NCBI RefSeq assembly: GCF_026240945.1 | Contig: NZ_JAPFPY010000008.1 | Span: 1 to 64,000 of the forward strand | Source of the DNA: Mycolicibacterium sp. J2 | GTDB lineage: Bacteria > Actinomycetota > Actinomycetes > Mycobacteriales > Mycobacteriaceae | DNA length: 64,000 bases | Direction of reading: 5' to 3' | Notes under the pieces: model-generated | What the model saw: only the letters and a program-made list of their open reading frames with translations | Databases searched by the model: none | What the model was told of the DNA's origin: nothing | Shown: piece after piece, positions 8,486 through 16,716 of the stretch | How positions within the stretch are numbered: position 1 is the stretch's first letter | Layout: every line of letters begins with the position of its first letter | Position numbers and translations under genes: made by a program

Positions 8486-8567
8486 CAGATTTACCCCCTA
8501 ACCACACGATTCTAGGCCCGTGTCGAACCGGCCCAAGACACAAATGCGGCGCTGTACCGTCAACCCC

Positions 8568-9476
8568 GTGGAGATCCTGCGCACCCCAGACGACCGCTTC
8601 GCCGATCTGCCGGGCTATGACTTCGAGCCGCACTACGTCGAGGTCACCGGTGCCGAAGACACCCCAGTACGCATGCACTACCTCGACGAGGGCATGCCCG
8701 ACGCGCCGGTCGTTCTGCTGCTGCACGGCGAACCCAGCTGGTCCTATCTGTACCGGCACATGGTGCCGGTCCTCGTCGAGGCGGGGCTGCGGGCGGTCGC
8801 CATCGACCTGGTGGGCTTCGGCCGCAGCGACAAACCCTCCAGGCGCACCGACTACACGTATCAGGCGCATGTGGACTGGGTGCGGGCCGCCATCGACGGG
8901 ATCGGGCTCACCGATATCACCCTGGTGTGCCAGGACTGGGGTGGGCTGATCGGACTGCGTCTCGTCGGGGAAGAACCCGACCGATTCAGCCGCGTGGTGG
9001 CCGCCAACACGTTCCTGCCGACCGGTGATCGGCCGCCGGGCAAGGCGTTCCTGGCCTGGCAGCAGTTCAGCCAGCAGACGCCGGTGTTCGACGCGGGTGC
9101 CATCGTCAACGGTGGCTGCACAACCGCCTTGTCCGAGGACGTCATCGCCGCCTACAACGCACCGTTTCCCGACGAGTCGTTCAAAGAGGGTGCCCGTCAG
9201 TTCCCCACGCTGGTGCCCACCAGCCCGGACGACCCCGCCACCCCGGCCAACCGGGCGGCCTGGGAGTCGTTGGGGCGCTTCGAGAAACCCTTCCTCTGCG
9301 CGTTCTCCGACTCCGATCCGATAACCCGCGGTGGTGATCGGGTGCTGGCAACGCACGTTCCCGGCGCTCGCGGCCACGAGCCGGTCACCATCACTGATGC
9401 CGGGCACTTCCTGCAGGAGGACAAGGGAGCCGAACTGGCTGCGGTCGTGGTGGCCTTCGTCGAACGCACGACATGA
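8568..9476 (+). CDS. dhmA: Haloalkane dehalogenase, subfamily I
   Basis: Hydrolytic dehalogenase that turns haloalkanes into alcohols, halide and a proton; cytosolic alpha/beta hydrolase. The oxyanion-hole motif HGEPSWSY is at about residue 53. The nucleophile is D123 in VCQDWGG, followed by the halide-binding Trp. The acid is in SDSDPITRG near residue 250 and the base His in DAGHFLQED near 279. The sequence closely resembles M. tuberculosis Rv2296-type enzymes, including the opening EILRTPDDRF. GTG at 8568 gives the family-standard 302 residues; the earlier GTG at 8520 would add a non-conserved leader. The SDR gene overlaps its stop by four bases. Confidence 0.9.
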   Translation: MEILRTPDDRFADLPGYDFEPHYVEVTGAEDTPVRMHYLDEGMPDAPVVLLLHGEPSWSYLYRHMVPVLVEAGLRAVAIDLVGFGRSDKPSRRTDYTYQAHVDWVRAAIDGIGLTDITLVCQDWGGLIGLRLVGEEPDRFSRVVAANTFLPTGDRPPGKAFLAWQQFSQQTPVFDAGAIVNGGCTTALSEDVIAAYNAPFPDESFKEGARQFPTLVPTSPDDPATPANRAAWESLGRFEKPFLCAFSDSDPITRGGDRVLATHVPGARGHEPVTITDAGHFLQEDKGAELAAVVVAFVERTT

Positions 9477-10288
9477 CCGTCATCGTCATCACCGGCGGGG
9501 GCCGCGGCATCGGCGCCGCGACGGCCCGCGCCCTGGCCGCGCGTGGTGCGCGGGTGGCCATCGGTGACATCGACGCGGCGGCGGCCGCGGCGTTGGCCGA
9601 GCAGCTGCCCGGCGCCGTCGGCCTGCACCTCGACGTCACCGACCCGGCGTCGTATCGGCGGTTCATCGATGAGGTCGAAGCTGCCCTCGGACCGCTGGAC
9701 GTCCTCGTCGCCAACGCCGGGGTGATGTGGGTCGGGGCGTTCGACGACGAACCCGTGACCGCGACGCGCCGTCAGATCGCGGTCAACTTGGAAGGTGTCA
9801 TCACCGGATTCCGGCTCGCCGCCCCGGCGATGCGGCACCGGCGCTCAGGACAGATCGTGGTGGTGGCCTCGGCGGCCAGCAAGCTGGCACCCGCCGGTGA
9901 GGCCACCTACGCGGCGACCAAGCACGCGGTCTACGGCTACTGCACCGCCGTGCGGGAGGAACTGCGTGGCACCGGCGTCGACGTCAGCGTGCTGATGCCG
10001 ACCGTGGTGGCGACTGACCTGGCCGCGGGTACATCGAGCGGCAAGGTGGCGCTGCTGACTCCCGCTCAGGTCGCGGCCGGGGTGCTGAGCCTGATCGACA
10101 GCCGCCGACCGGAACTGTTCCTGCCCCGTAAGGCGGGCTTGGCGGCGCTGGCCCTGGCCGTCACACCGGCCCGGTTGCGTGCCGGTCTGCACCGGTTCCT
10201 GGTCCCCAACCAGGTCAAGCTCGGCCGACTTGCAGAGCGCCGCGCCTACCAGTCCCGCACCCTTGACGCACCCGACTCGGGGGACTGA
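9473..10288 (+). CDS. SDR-family NAD(P)-dependent oxidoreductase
   Basis: Classical short-chain dehydrogenase of 271 residues. The cofactor motif TGGGRGIG is at residue 8 and NAGVMW near 85. The catalytic Ser lies in VVASAASKLA and the catalytic pair is YAATKHA (Tyr-x3-Lys). Asp after the second strand (GDID) favours NAD(H). Its ATG overlaps the dehalogenase stop (ATGA), so the two are translationally coupled. This suggests, as inference, that it oxidises the alcohol released by the dehalogenase; substrate unknown. Confidence 0.9.
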   Translation: MTVIVITGGGRGIGAATARALAARGARVAIGDIDAAAAAALAEQLPGAVGLHLDVTDPASYRRFIDEVEAALGPLDVLVANAGVMWVGAFDDEPVTATRRQIAVNLEGVITGFRLAAPAMRHRRSGQIVVVASAASKLAPAGEATYAATKHAVYGYCTAVREELRGTGVDVSVLMPTVVATDLAAGTSSGKVALLTPAQVAAGVLSLIDSRRPELFLPRKAGLAALALAVTPARLRAGLHRFLVPNQVKLGRLAERRAYQSRTLDAPDSGD

Positions 10289-10309
10289 CTGCCGCTACGT
10301 TGGAGCCCG

Positions 10310-10625
10310 TGACCGTTTCCCGGCAGACCTGACCGGAACCGAACGCGCCGTACTGCTGGTCCTGATGGCACAAGCGCGACCCGTGCCCAACCCCGAAATG
10401 ATCGCGCTGGGCCCCAAGCGGGAGAAGGCCGGCCGCGACAACCTGAACGCACTCGGGCTCATCGAATCCGACCGCAGCACCGGCAGATTCGTGCATGAGC
10501 TCACCGACCGTGGCTGGCGGCTGTGCCGCGACATCCTCACCCCCGGGGCGCCCCGCGCTCCACCGGAACGGCCAAGACGCTGTACACCGTCCTGGCGGCC
10601 TTCGACCGCCATCTGACCCGCGCAA
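10310..10625 (+). pseudogene. Frameshifted winged-helix-like hypothetical protein
   Basis: The centre of this frame reads as a conserved mycobacterial protein with a wHTH-like layout: LTGTERAVLLVLMAQARPVP, then LNALGLIESDRS and FVHELTDRGWRLCRD. Downstream, the coding signal (STGTAKTLYTVLAAFDRHL) continues in a different frame, consistent with an extra GC in the run around 10555-10562. Upstream, the likely GTG start at 10310 is also out of frame with the core. At least two lesions make it a probable pseudogene, unless assembly errors are present. Confidence 0.55.
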
Positions 10626-10635
10626 CCAAACTCCG

Positions 10636-10878
10636 GGCAATGCCACCACGCAGTTCTACGGGCTGTTGAACTCGCCGACCCAGATTGACACCGCCACCGA
10701 AATGGCCGGCGCCAAGGGTGGATTGGTGCCCGATATCAGCCGACTTCGGGTCGGCAACTTCTACGTGGCGACCGAGGGGGAGGCTTTCCACAGGATCGTC
10801 GCCCCATGGTCTCTGTCGCATCACCCGTCGAGCCCGCCGTCGGCTGAACAGGTGCTGGGACTCGCCCAAGGACGATGA
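10636..10878 (+). pseudogene. C-terminal remnant of a large ATP-binding protein (tentative)
   Basis: About 80 in-frame codons with strong coding character and no start: FYGLLNSPTQIDTATEMAGA, then VPDISRLRVGNFYVATEG and a C-terminus SSPPSAEQVLGLAQGR. The pattern recalls the C-terminal end of FtsK/HerA-type ATPases in actinobacteria (regulated surface residues GNFYVATEG..F), but this is recognition from memory, not proof. It is joined directly to the preceding broken gene, so a deletion probably fused two gene remnants here. Confidence 0.4.
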
Positions 10879-11028
10879 GACCGGTCATTGCAGGTCGTCG
10901 CGGAATTTCAGTCTTTTTCCAGCTGTCCGTTAGCTTTTCGCTATGCCGATGTGACTTCCAGCGACCATATGTACACCGAACCCTGACCGGGCGCATAGCT
11001 CGGCCTTAAGGTCGGTAGCAAAACTAAC

Positions 11029-11062
11029 TTTCAGACGTCCCTGGACGGCGTCGCGTCTGAAA
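11029..11062 (+). promoter_or_regulatory. Leader stem-loop next to the ribosome site of the small secreted protein
   Basis: A 9-bp perfect inverted repeat, TTTCAGACG (11029-11037) and CGTCTGAAA (11054-11062), separated by 16 bases. It ends exactly at the AAAGGA ribosome-binding segment of the gene starting at 11076. If transcribed, folding would sit against the ribosome site and could regulate translation. As DNA it could instead be a dyad operator. No transcription start is known. Confidence 0.4.
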
Positions 11063-11075
11063 GGAATCCTCCGAC

Positions 11076-11405
11076 ATGAGATTTGCGAAAATCATTTCTG
11101 CAGTAGGGATTACTGGAGCGCTCGCGATGGGTGTCGGCACCGGTGTCGCCAGCGCCGACCCGTACTGGGGGCCGCCTGGACCGCATGGCCCCGGATGGAA
11201 CCGAGGACCCGGGCCGGCGGACTGGCACCACCCCGAATGGGCCGGCTGGAACGACGGCTACCCGGCGCCGGGCTGGCGGCCGCCGGAGGGCTGGGAACCG
11301 CCGGTCGACTGGAACAACCCCGGTGGATGGGCGCCGCCGGCTGACTTCCACATGCGGTGCGGCGGTCCGCTGTGGAATCTGTTCCACCCGATCCCGTGCT
11401 GGTGA
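11076..11405 (+). CDS. Small secreted Trp/Pro/Gly-rich protein
   Basis: A 109-residue exported protein. The signal peptide MRFAKIISAVGITGALAMGV ends in VASADP, a standard Ala-x-Ala site. The mature part of about 78 residues is extremely rich in Trp, Pro and Gly (WGPPGPHGPGWNRG, GWRPPEGWEPP) and contains two cysteines near the end (MRCGG, IPCW), likely a disulfide. Many mycobacteria encode similar short secreted proteins of unknown role. The ribosome site AAAGGA is well placed before ATG at 11076. Confidence 0.75.
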   Translation: MRFAKIISAVGITGALAMGVGTGVASADPYWGPPGPHGPGWNRGPGPADWHHPEWAGWNDGYPAPGWRPPEGWEPPVDWNNPGGWAPPADFHMRCGGPLWNLFHPIPCW

Positions 11406-11488
11406 CCCGCTAGGCCTGCTCCCTGCTCTGCCGCTCGCCGTCCGGTGGGCGGCAGAACGCCGTGGGCTGGTTCGTATTTGGAGAATGT

Positions 11489-11871
11489 CTAGCAGTCCTG
11501 ATGACACCAACTGCGAAGCTGCTCGGCGACGTGATCCAGTGATAGCTCGTCTCCCGTCGCCACTGCGATGACGAAATCGAAACGATCGTCCTCGGGCGCT
11601 GACACCCACTCATCGTTGACGGCCAGGAACGTTCGGCAGGCCGTCCACGCCAACCGCTTGTTGCCATCCGCCAGTGCGCGATTTCGCGCCAGCGAGTGAA
11701 ACAACGCCGCCGCCTTGACGAACAGGTCTGGGTAGGCATCCTCGCCGAAACGGAGGCGCGCGGGCCGGCCCAGGCGGACTGGAGCAATCCGTAATCGCGG
11801 ACAGCGAAGTCCTCTCCGATGGCGCGTCGCGCGAACTCGAGGAGGTCGTCGAGATCTAGGTACTCGGTCAT
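11489..11871 (-). pseudogene. doc: Doc/Fic-family toxin, frameshifted
   Basis: N-terminal Doc sequence (YLDLDDLLEFARRAIGED, LLQSAWAGPRASV) and C-terminal Doc sequence (FGEDAYPDLFVKAAALFHSL, ALADGNKRLAWTA) lie in different frames. One base is missing near 11757, where GTCTTC would be expected but GTTTC is present. The total length of 383 bases is one short of a 127-residue protein, as predicted for a single deletion. In addition, the Fic motif HxFxDGNKR reads RALADGNKR, so the key histidine is Arg. Intact Doc proteins inactivate EF-Tu by phosphorylation. It overlaps the antitoxin gene by four bases. Confidence 0.68.
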
Positions 11872-12074
11872 GCGTCCTTGAGGCGCTCGAGGACGGTGGC
11901 TTCTTCGGCGAGAACGCGGTCGAGGGCGGCATTGACCTTCGACTTGTGCGATCGCTGGGCGATGTACTCGTCGATCGCGTCCAGGGCCACGGCCTGCATC
12001 GACCGCCCTTCTGCGGCGGCTTGTCGACGTAGCGCTTCGGTTTGCTCGTCACTGGTGCGCAGAGTCATACCCAT
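11868..12074 (-). CDS. Ribbon-helix-helix antitoxin partner of Doc
   Basis: A 68-residue protein with an N-terminal ribbon-helix-helix: strand MTLRTSDEQTEALRRQAAAE, then RSMQAVALDAIDEYIAQ. A helical C-terminus (LDRVLAEEATVLERLKD) should wrap the toxin. It precedes the Doc toxin gene with a four-base ATGA overlap, the standard toxin-antitoxin arrangement, and would bind its own promoter. ATG at 12074 is chosen because it puts MGMTLRTS at the beta-strand; an upstream ATG at 12101 would add nine residues. The antitoxin is intact although the toxin is not. Confidence 0.78.
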   Translation of the reverse strand: MGMTLRTSDEQTEALRRQAAAEGRSMQAVALDAIDEYIAQRSHKSKVNAALDRVLAEEATVLERLKDA

Positions 12075-12128
12075 GGCTTGATGATGCCGAAGTGATACCA
12101 CCGAAGGCGACGGATTTAACGATCCGCT

Positions 12129-12401
12129 TCAGCGGCGAACAGACGACACGATCAGGCCGATAGCGATGATCGTCGGGACGCTCACCTGCCATGCGACAAA
12201 GAGATACATCGGCCCCCACATCGTCAGGGCGGCAACGACCAGCCGAACGTAGTCTCCAACTGCAACCGGTGTTGTGCTTTCGTTGCCCGTTATGAAACCG
12301 ACCGCGACCGCGATACCGGTGGCGAGGCTGCTGACGACGAACACAATGATCGTGCACCAGATCGCGCGACGCAGCGATGGTTTCGTGAAGTGGATGGTCA
12401 T
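12129..12401 (-). CDS. Small membrane protein, unknown
   Basis: A 90-residue protein with two or three membrane spans: about 13-36 (AIWCTIIVFVVSSLATGIAV), 50-68 (VRLVVAALTMWGPMYLFVAW) and 70-86 (VSVPTIIAIGLIV). The N-terminus is basic and the end is RR. No family is recognised. It lies between the antitoxin and prfC, on the same strand as both, with gaps of 54 and 97 bases. Coding character is good but support is only composition and topology. Confidence 0.5.
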   Translation of the reverse strand: MTIHFTKPSLRRAIWCTIIVFVVSSLATGIAVAVGFITGNESTTPVAVGDYVRLVVAALTMWGPMYLFVAWQVSVPTIIAIGLIVSSVRR

Positions 12402-12498
12402 CGCTCGGCCTTCGTGTAACGAGAACCGGCCCCGAGCACCCTGTCGCTCGAAAGTCGCTCAGAGGCGGGCACTAATACCCGCGGAGTCACGAACCGAC

Positions 12499-14106
12499 CT
12501 ACCCCTCCGCCGCCACCAACGAACGCAGCTTCACCGACGGGTTGTCCCGCTGGAACCCTTCCAACCGCCACTTGGTGGAGAACAGCACCAGCAGCACGCC
12601 GTCGGTCCGGGTCAACACCTCCGAGGACACCTGCTTGTTCATGAACTCCAGATCGGCAGGATCCAGCACGCGGGCGACCTGATAAGGCAACGGCTCCAAC
12701 GTAATCGGCGCGCCGATCTCGGTGGCCATCCGGTGGGTGGCGACCTCGAACTGCATCGGACCGACGGCGGCCAGCACAGGCGCCTGCTCGCCGCGGCGGT
12801 CCGAGCGCAGCACCTGCACCACGCCCTCTTGCTCCAGCTGCTCGATACCCTTGCGGAACTGCTTGTGCTTACTGGGATCTTTACCGCGGGCCACCGAGAA
12901 GTACTCGGGGGAGAAGCTCGGGATCGGCGGATAGTGCACCGGCACATCGACATACAGCGTGTCGCCGGGACGCAGCGCCCCCGCGTTGGCCAACCCGATC
13001 ACATCGCCGGGCCACGCGTTCTCCAGGGTGGAGCGCTGCTGGCCGAACACCGACTGCGCGTATTTGGTGACGAACGGCTTGCCGGTGCCGGCGTGCGTCA
13101 GCACCTCACCCCGCTCGAACGAGCCCGAGCACACCCGCGCGTAGGCGATCCGGTCCCGGTGCGACGAATCCATCCCGGCCTGCACCTTGAACACGAACGC
13201 GCTGAACGGTGCATCCACCGGACGCCGAACACCGTCGACGTCGACCGCGCCATTCGGCGGGGGTGCCAACTCGACCAGCACGTCCAGCAGCTGGTTCACG
13301 CCGAAGTTCAACGCCGCCGAGGTGAACAGCACCGGCGACGACTCGCCACCGAGGAACGTCTCGCGGTCGTAATCCGAGCCGTCGGCGGACAGTAGCTCCG
13401 ACTCCTCCACCGCGGTATCCCAGTCATCCCCGGCGGCGTCGTGCGCGTCGGCGGCCGCGATGTGCTCCTCCGGCGCCGCGGTCGCGCCACCGGCGGTGCG
13501 GGTGAACCGGATGAACTTGTTCGCCCGCCGGTCCATCACCCCCTTGAAATCGCCGGCGATACCGACCGGCCAGGTCAGGGGAGTGGTACGCAGTCCGATG
13601 CGCTCGTGGATCTCGTCCATCAACTCCAGCGCGTGCCGCCCGGGCCGGTCCCACTTGTTGATCACGGTGATGATCGGGATGCCCCGGTGCTTACACACCT
13701 GGAACAGCTTCAGCGTCTGCGGCTCAAGACCTTTGGCCGCGTCGATCAGCATGACCGCGGCGTCCACGGCCGTCAGCACCCGGTAGGTGTCCTCGGAGAA
13801 GTCGGCGTGCCCCGGGGTATCCAACAGGTTGATCACGCAATCGCGGTATGGGAACTGCAGTGCCGTCGAGGTGATGGAGATGCCGCGGGCCTTCTCCATG
13901 TCCATCCAGTCCGACACGGTGGATCGGCGCCCGGCCTTGCCGTGGATCGCCCCGGCCTCGGTGATCACCCGCGCGTGCAAGGCCAGCGCCTCGGTCAGCG
14001 TCGACTTACCCGCGTCAGGGTGGCTGATGACGGCAAACGTGCGACGACGGGCCGCCTCCGCGGCGACGCGGCCGGCGGTACGGGTGTCCAGGGCATTCTC
14101 GGTCAT
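12499..14106 (-). CDS. prfC: Peptide chain release factor 3
   Basis: GTPase that recycles release factors 1 and 2 from the ribosome after termination. The 535-residue protein has all GTP-binding motifs: G1 SHPDAGKSTL, G3 DTPGHADFSED and G4 NKWDRPGR. After these come domain II (FKVQAGMDSSHRDRIAYARV) and the RF3-specific C-terminal domain (AVGPMQFEV). Length and order match E. coli RF3. ATG at 14106 is followed by MTENALDTRTAGRV, then the first GTPase strand. It is monocistronic and divergent from the YceI gene. Confidence 0.95.
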   Translation of the reverse strand: MTENALDTRTAGRVAAEAARRRTFAVISHPDAGKSTLTEALALHARVITEAGAIHGKAGRRSTVSDWMDMEKARGISITSTALQFPYRDCVINLLDTPGHADFSEDTYRVLTAVDAAVMLIDAAKGLEPQTLKLFQVCKHRGIPIITVINKWDRPGRHALELMDEIHERIGLRTTPLTWPVGIAGDFKGVMDRRANKFIRFTRTAGGATAAPEEHIAAADAHDAAGDDWDTAVEESELLSADGSDYDRETFLGGESSPVLFTSAALNFGVNQLLDVLVELAPPPNGAVDVDGVRRPVDAPFSAFVFKVQAGMDSSHRDRIAYARVCSGSFERGEVLTHAGTGKPFVTKYAQSVFGQQRSTLENAWPGDVIGLANAGALRPGDTLYVDVPVHYPPIPSFSPEYFSVARGKDPSKHKQFRKGIEQLEQEGVVQVLRSDRRGEQAPVLAAVGPMQFEVATHRMATEIGAPITLEPLPYQVARVLDPADLEFMNKQVSSEVLTRTDGVLLVLFSTKWRLEGFQRDNPSVKLRSLVAAEG

Positions 14107-14220
14107 AACGCTCTCGATGGTATTTGCCCAGCAAGGGAATCAATAATCGAGCGACTCGGCGCGGTTAGCTGAATGGCCGGATCACTGCACAACGATGCGA
14201 TGTTCTGTCACGATACAGCC

Positions 14221-14904
14221 GTGAAGAAACGGCGTTGGCGGATAATCCTGAGTTTGCTAATCGTGCTCGTGATCGCCGCTGTGGCAACGGCCCCGTGGGC
14301 CTTCCGCACCTACGTCGAAGGCGCTCCCGACCCCGCCTTCGCGCTCCAGTCGGGCGCCAAACCGGCCGCCACCGATGTCAACGGTTCATGGACCGTGCAG
14401 CAGGGTTCACAGGCCGGCTACCGCGCCGAGCAGAAGCTGTTGTGGCAGACGGTGGACGTCAACGGCCGCACCTCCGACGTCACCGGTCATGCCGAGGTGA
14501 CCGAATCCCGGCTGGTCTCCGCGGAATTCACGGTGAACGTGGCATCCATCGCCTCGGCCCACCCCGGTCGCGACGAACGATTCCGCGGCCCCGACGTGAT
14601 GGACTCTGCAAAGTTCCCCACGGCTCAGGTCACCGTCAGTGCACCGGTCGATCTCACCCTGGTTCCCGACGACGGTCGGCCGGTCGATGTCGAGGTCCCC
14701 ATCCACCTGACCCTGCACGGTGTCAGCCGCCCGGCGTCCGCGCACACCACCATCGCGCGCAACGGCGACCGGGTCGACGTTGCCGGGGCCATCCCGGTCC
14801 GCTTCTACGACTACAACGTGTCCCCACCGAAGCCGTTCGCGTCACTGCTGGCGGTGCAGCCGGTCGCGACCATCGAGTTCCTGGTGCATCTCGCCAAGGC
14901 CTGA
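14221..14904 (+). CDS. YceI-family lipid-binding-like protein, membrane-anchored
   Basis: A 227-residue protein with an N-terminal signal anchor (KKRRWRIILSLLIVLVIAAV) and a C-terminal YceI lipocalin-like barrel. The YceI hallmarks are NGSWTVQQGSQAGYR, VTGHAEV, RDERFRGPDVMDSAKFPTA and the closing IPVRFYDYNV. YceI proteins bind isoprenoid or amphiphilic molecules in the envelope; the ligand here is unknown. GTG at 14221 starts directly before the basic run, and 5' in-frame ATGs would precede it with a polar leader. It converges on the sulfatase, two bases apart. Confidence 0.87.
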   Translation: MKKRRWRIILSLLIVLVIAAVATAPWAFRTYVEGAPDPAFALQSGAKPAATDVNGSWTVQQGSQAGYRAEQKLLWQTVDVNGRTSDVTGHAEVTESRLVSAEFTVNVASIASAHPGRDERFRGPDVMDSAKFPTAQVTVSAPVDLTLVPDDGRPVDVEVPIHLTLHGVSRPASAHTTIARNGDRVDVAGAIPVRFYDYNVSPPKPFASLLAVQPVATIEFLVHLAKA

Positions 14905-14906
14905 CG

Positions 14907-16667
14907 CTAGAACCGCAGCCAACCGCGCCTGGCCGGCCTGTGCCGGTCCGCGTATGGCCACGGCTGGTGCCGCTCGGGCACCGCGGCGGCGCGCACCTCT
15001 TTGAGCTGCGTGCGCAGGAACCGTCGCACCTCGTCCAACGCTGGGTCTTCCCAGCGGTTGACGGCCTCGATCGGATCATCGGTCAGGTCGTAGAGCTCCC
15101 ACTGATCGTCGAGCACATCGCTGCGGTACCGCTCGCCGCCGCGTCCGCTGAACGCCAGCTGCCGCACCCCGGGCTCGGTCCAGGTGCCCGGATCGTCGAA
15201 GGTGCGCACCAGCTTCCACAACCGACCCTCGTACCGGCGAACCAAACCCTCGAAGTTGCCCGCCACATCCGCGGGCACCCGAATGCGCAGTGGAGCAGGG
15301 GGATTGGCCACCGCGCCGATGGCCCGCGCGGCCGCCGACGCCCCGCTATCGCCTTCCAGCACGTTGTCGCGGGTCAACAGGTACACCGCCCGGTCATCGT
15401 CGGCCGGGCCGCCGTCCACCACGGGCATCAAATCGCGCCCTGGCAGCGGATGCACCTCGCTGAAGGTCTCGGCCAATACACCGGCGACGGCAGGCACGTC
15501 GACGCCCGCCGCGCCCAACAACGTCGGAACCAGGTCCACATGCGATGTCGGCGCCTCGACCGTCCGGGCTGCCGTCGCGCCCGCGCCGATACGCGCGACC
15601 ACAAAGGGCACCCGAGTGGCCTCGTCGTACAGGTTGAACCACTTCTGGTGCAGCCCACCATGGGCGCCCAGCAGGTCACCGTGATCCGAGGTGCGCACCA
15701 GCACGGCATCGGTCGAGCCCTCGGTGACCGCGCGGCGCACCCGGTCCAGAGGTCCGTCCACCTCGGCGTGCAACCGGTAGTACAGGTCGCGGTACTCCTG
15801 AGCCTTGCGCCGATAGGTCCGCTCGATGGCGGCGGCCGGCCCGTACCCCGAGTAGTAGGCCTCCCGGAACGCCGCCTGCGCGGCCGGCTTGGACCCTAGA
15901 TCCTCCTCGGCCGTCGGCGCGGGCGGCACCGGAGGTGGGTCCAGCGGGGACGGGTGCAGCGGTGAACGTCGCGCCCACGCCGGAAACAGCACGATGTCAT
16001 GCGGATTGACGAAACTGGCCACCAGCAGGAACGGCCTCAGCGCGGCCGCGTCACCGGCCCGGCGGCGGGCGTACCGGTCATCCAGCCACGCCACGATCCG
16101 GTCGGCGAACAACGGGTCCCGGCGAAAACCGCTGTTGGCCAGTCCCGCCCCGTGCGGCTCGGGGCCCACCCACCCGGAGAACCCGTATGGACCCAGCGGG
16201 TCGGCGTCCAGGTAGCGCTGGACCGCAGCCGGGTCGACGACGCCGGCATCGTCGTTGGTGGCCAACGGTTTTCCGGTCTTCGGGTCAGTCAGGTCGGCAT
16301 GCGAGATATGCCATTTCCCGTCATAATGCGTGTCATAGCCGGCGGCGCGAAACCAGTTTCCCAGCGTCGGCACCTCGCCGCGGCGCAGCCAGCGCAACCT
16401 CGAATCGTCGTACCGTTTACCGATGCCGTCGGTTTGGGTGACCCCATGCAGATCCGGGTACTGCCCGGTGAACAGGGTGGGCCTGCTGGGAACGCAGGCC
16501 AGCGACCCGGTGTAGTGCCGGGTGAACCGCACCCCGTGCTCGTCGAACCAGCGCCATCCGGCCAGCGTGCGGTGGCGCCACTGCCGCAACGCTTCGGTCT
16601 CGTACGGCGGCGCGGCGCGTTCCTCGTCGGTCATCAGGATCACGATGTCGGGCCGCTCGGTGCTCAT
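14907..16667 (-). CDS. Sulfatase-family hydrolase
   Basis: Formylglycine-dependent sulfatase of 586 residues. The N-terminus PDIVILMTDEERAAPP holds metal-binding aspartates. The modification site C58-V-P-S-R62 (LACVPSRPTLFTG) fits the CxPxR signature, so it needs the formylglycine-generating enzyme. KWHIS and HGDLLGAHGG carry further metal and sulfate ligands. No signal peptide is visible, so it is cytosolic. The C-terminal part (YDLTDDPIEAVNR, LRTQLKEVR) is typical of the choline-sulfatase/arylsulfatase branch. ATG at 16667 begins MSTERPDIV; the much longer open frame upstream is shadow of the divergent gene. Confidence 0.9.
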   Translation of the reverse strand: MSTERPDIVILMTDEERAAPPYETEALRQWRHRTLAGWRWFDEHGVRFTRHYTGSLACVPSRPTLFTGQYPDLHGVTQTDGIGKRYDDSRLRWLRRGEVPTLGNWFRAAGYDTHYDGKWHISHADLTDPKTGKPLATNDDAGVVDPAAVQRYLDADPLGPYGFSGWVGPEPHGAGLANSGFRRDPLFADRIVAWLDDRYARRRAGDAAALRPFLLVASFVNPHDIVLFPAWARRSPLHPSPLDPPPVPPAPTAEEDLGSKPAAQAAFREAYYSGYGPAAAIERTYRRKAQEYRDLYYRLHAEVDGPLDRVRRAVTEGSTDAVLVRTSDHGDLLGAHGGLHQKWFNLYDEATRVPFVVARIGAGATAARTVEAPTSHVDLVPTLLGAAGVDVPAVAGVLAETFSEVHPLPGRDLMPVVDGGPADDDRAVYLLTRDNVLEGDSGASAAARAIGAVANPPAPLRIRVPADVAGNFEGLVRRYEGRLWKLVRTFDDPGTWTEPGVRQLAFSGRGGERYRSDVLDDQWELYDLTDDPIEAVNRWEDPALDEVRRFLRTQLKEVRAAAVPERHQPWPYADRHRPARRGWLRF

Positions 16668-16716
16668 CTGTGAATTCTCACATCGTGCGCCCAGCCTGGT
16701 GGGGCAGAATTGCCGG

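Noticed and set aside
9197..9838. 213-codon minus-strand frame over the dehalogenase/SDR junction
   Set aside because: Antisense to two overlapping genes with intact catalytic motifs.
14235..15899. 554-codon plus-strand frame across the YceI and sulfatase genes
   Set aside because: It spans two convergent genes with clear domains on both strands; composition is a GC-driven shadow.
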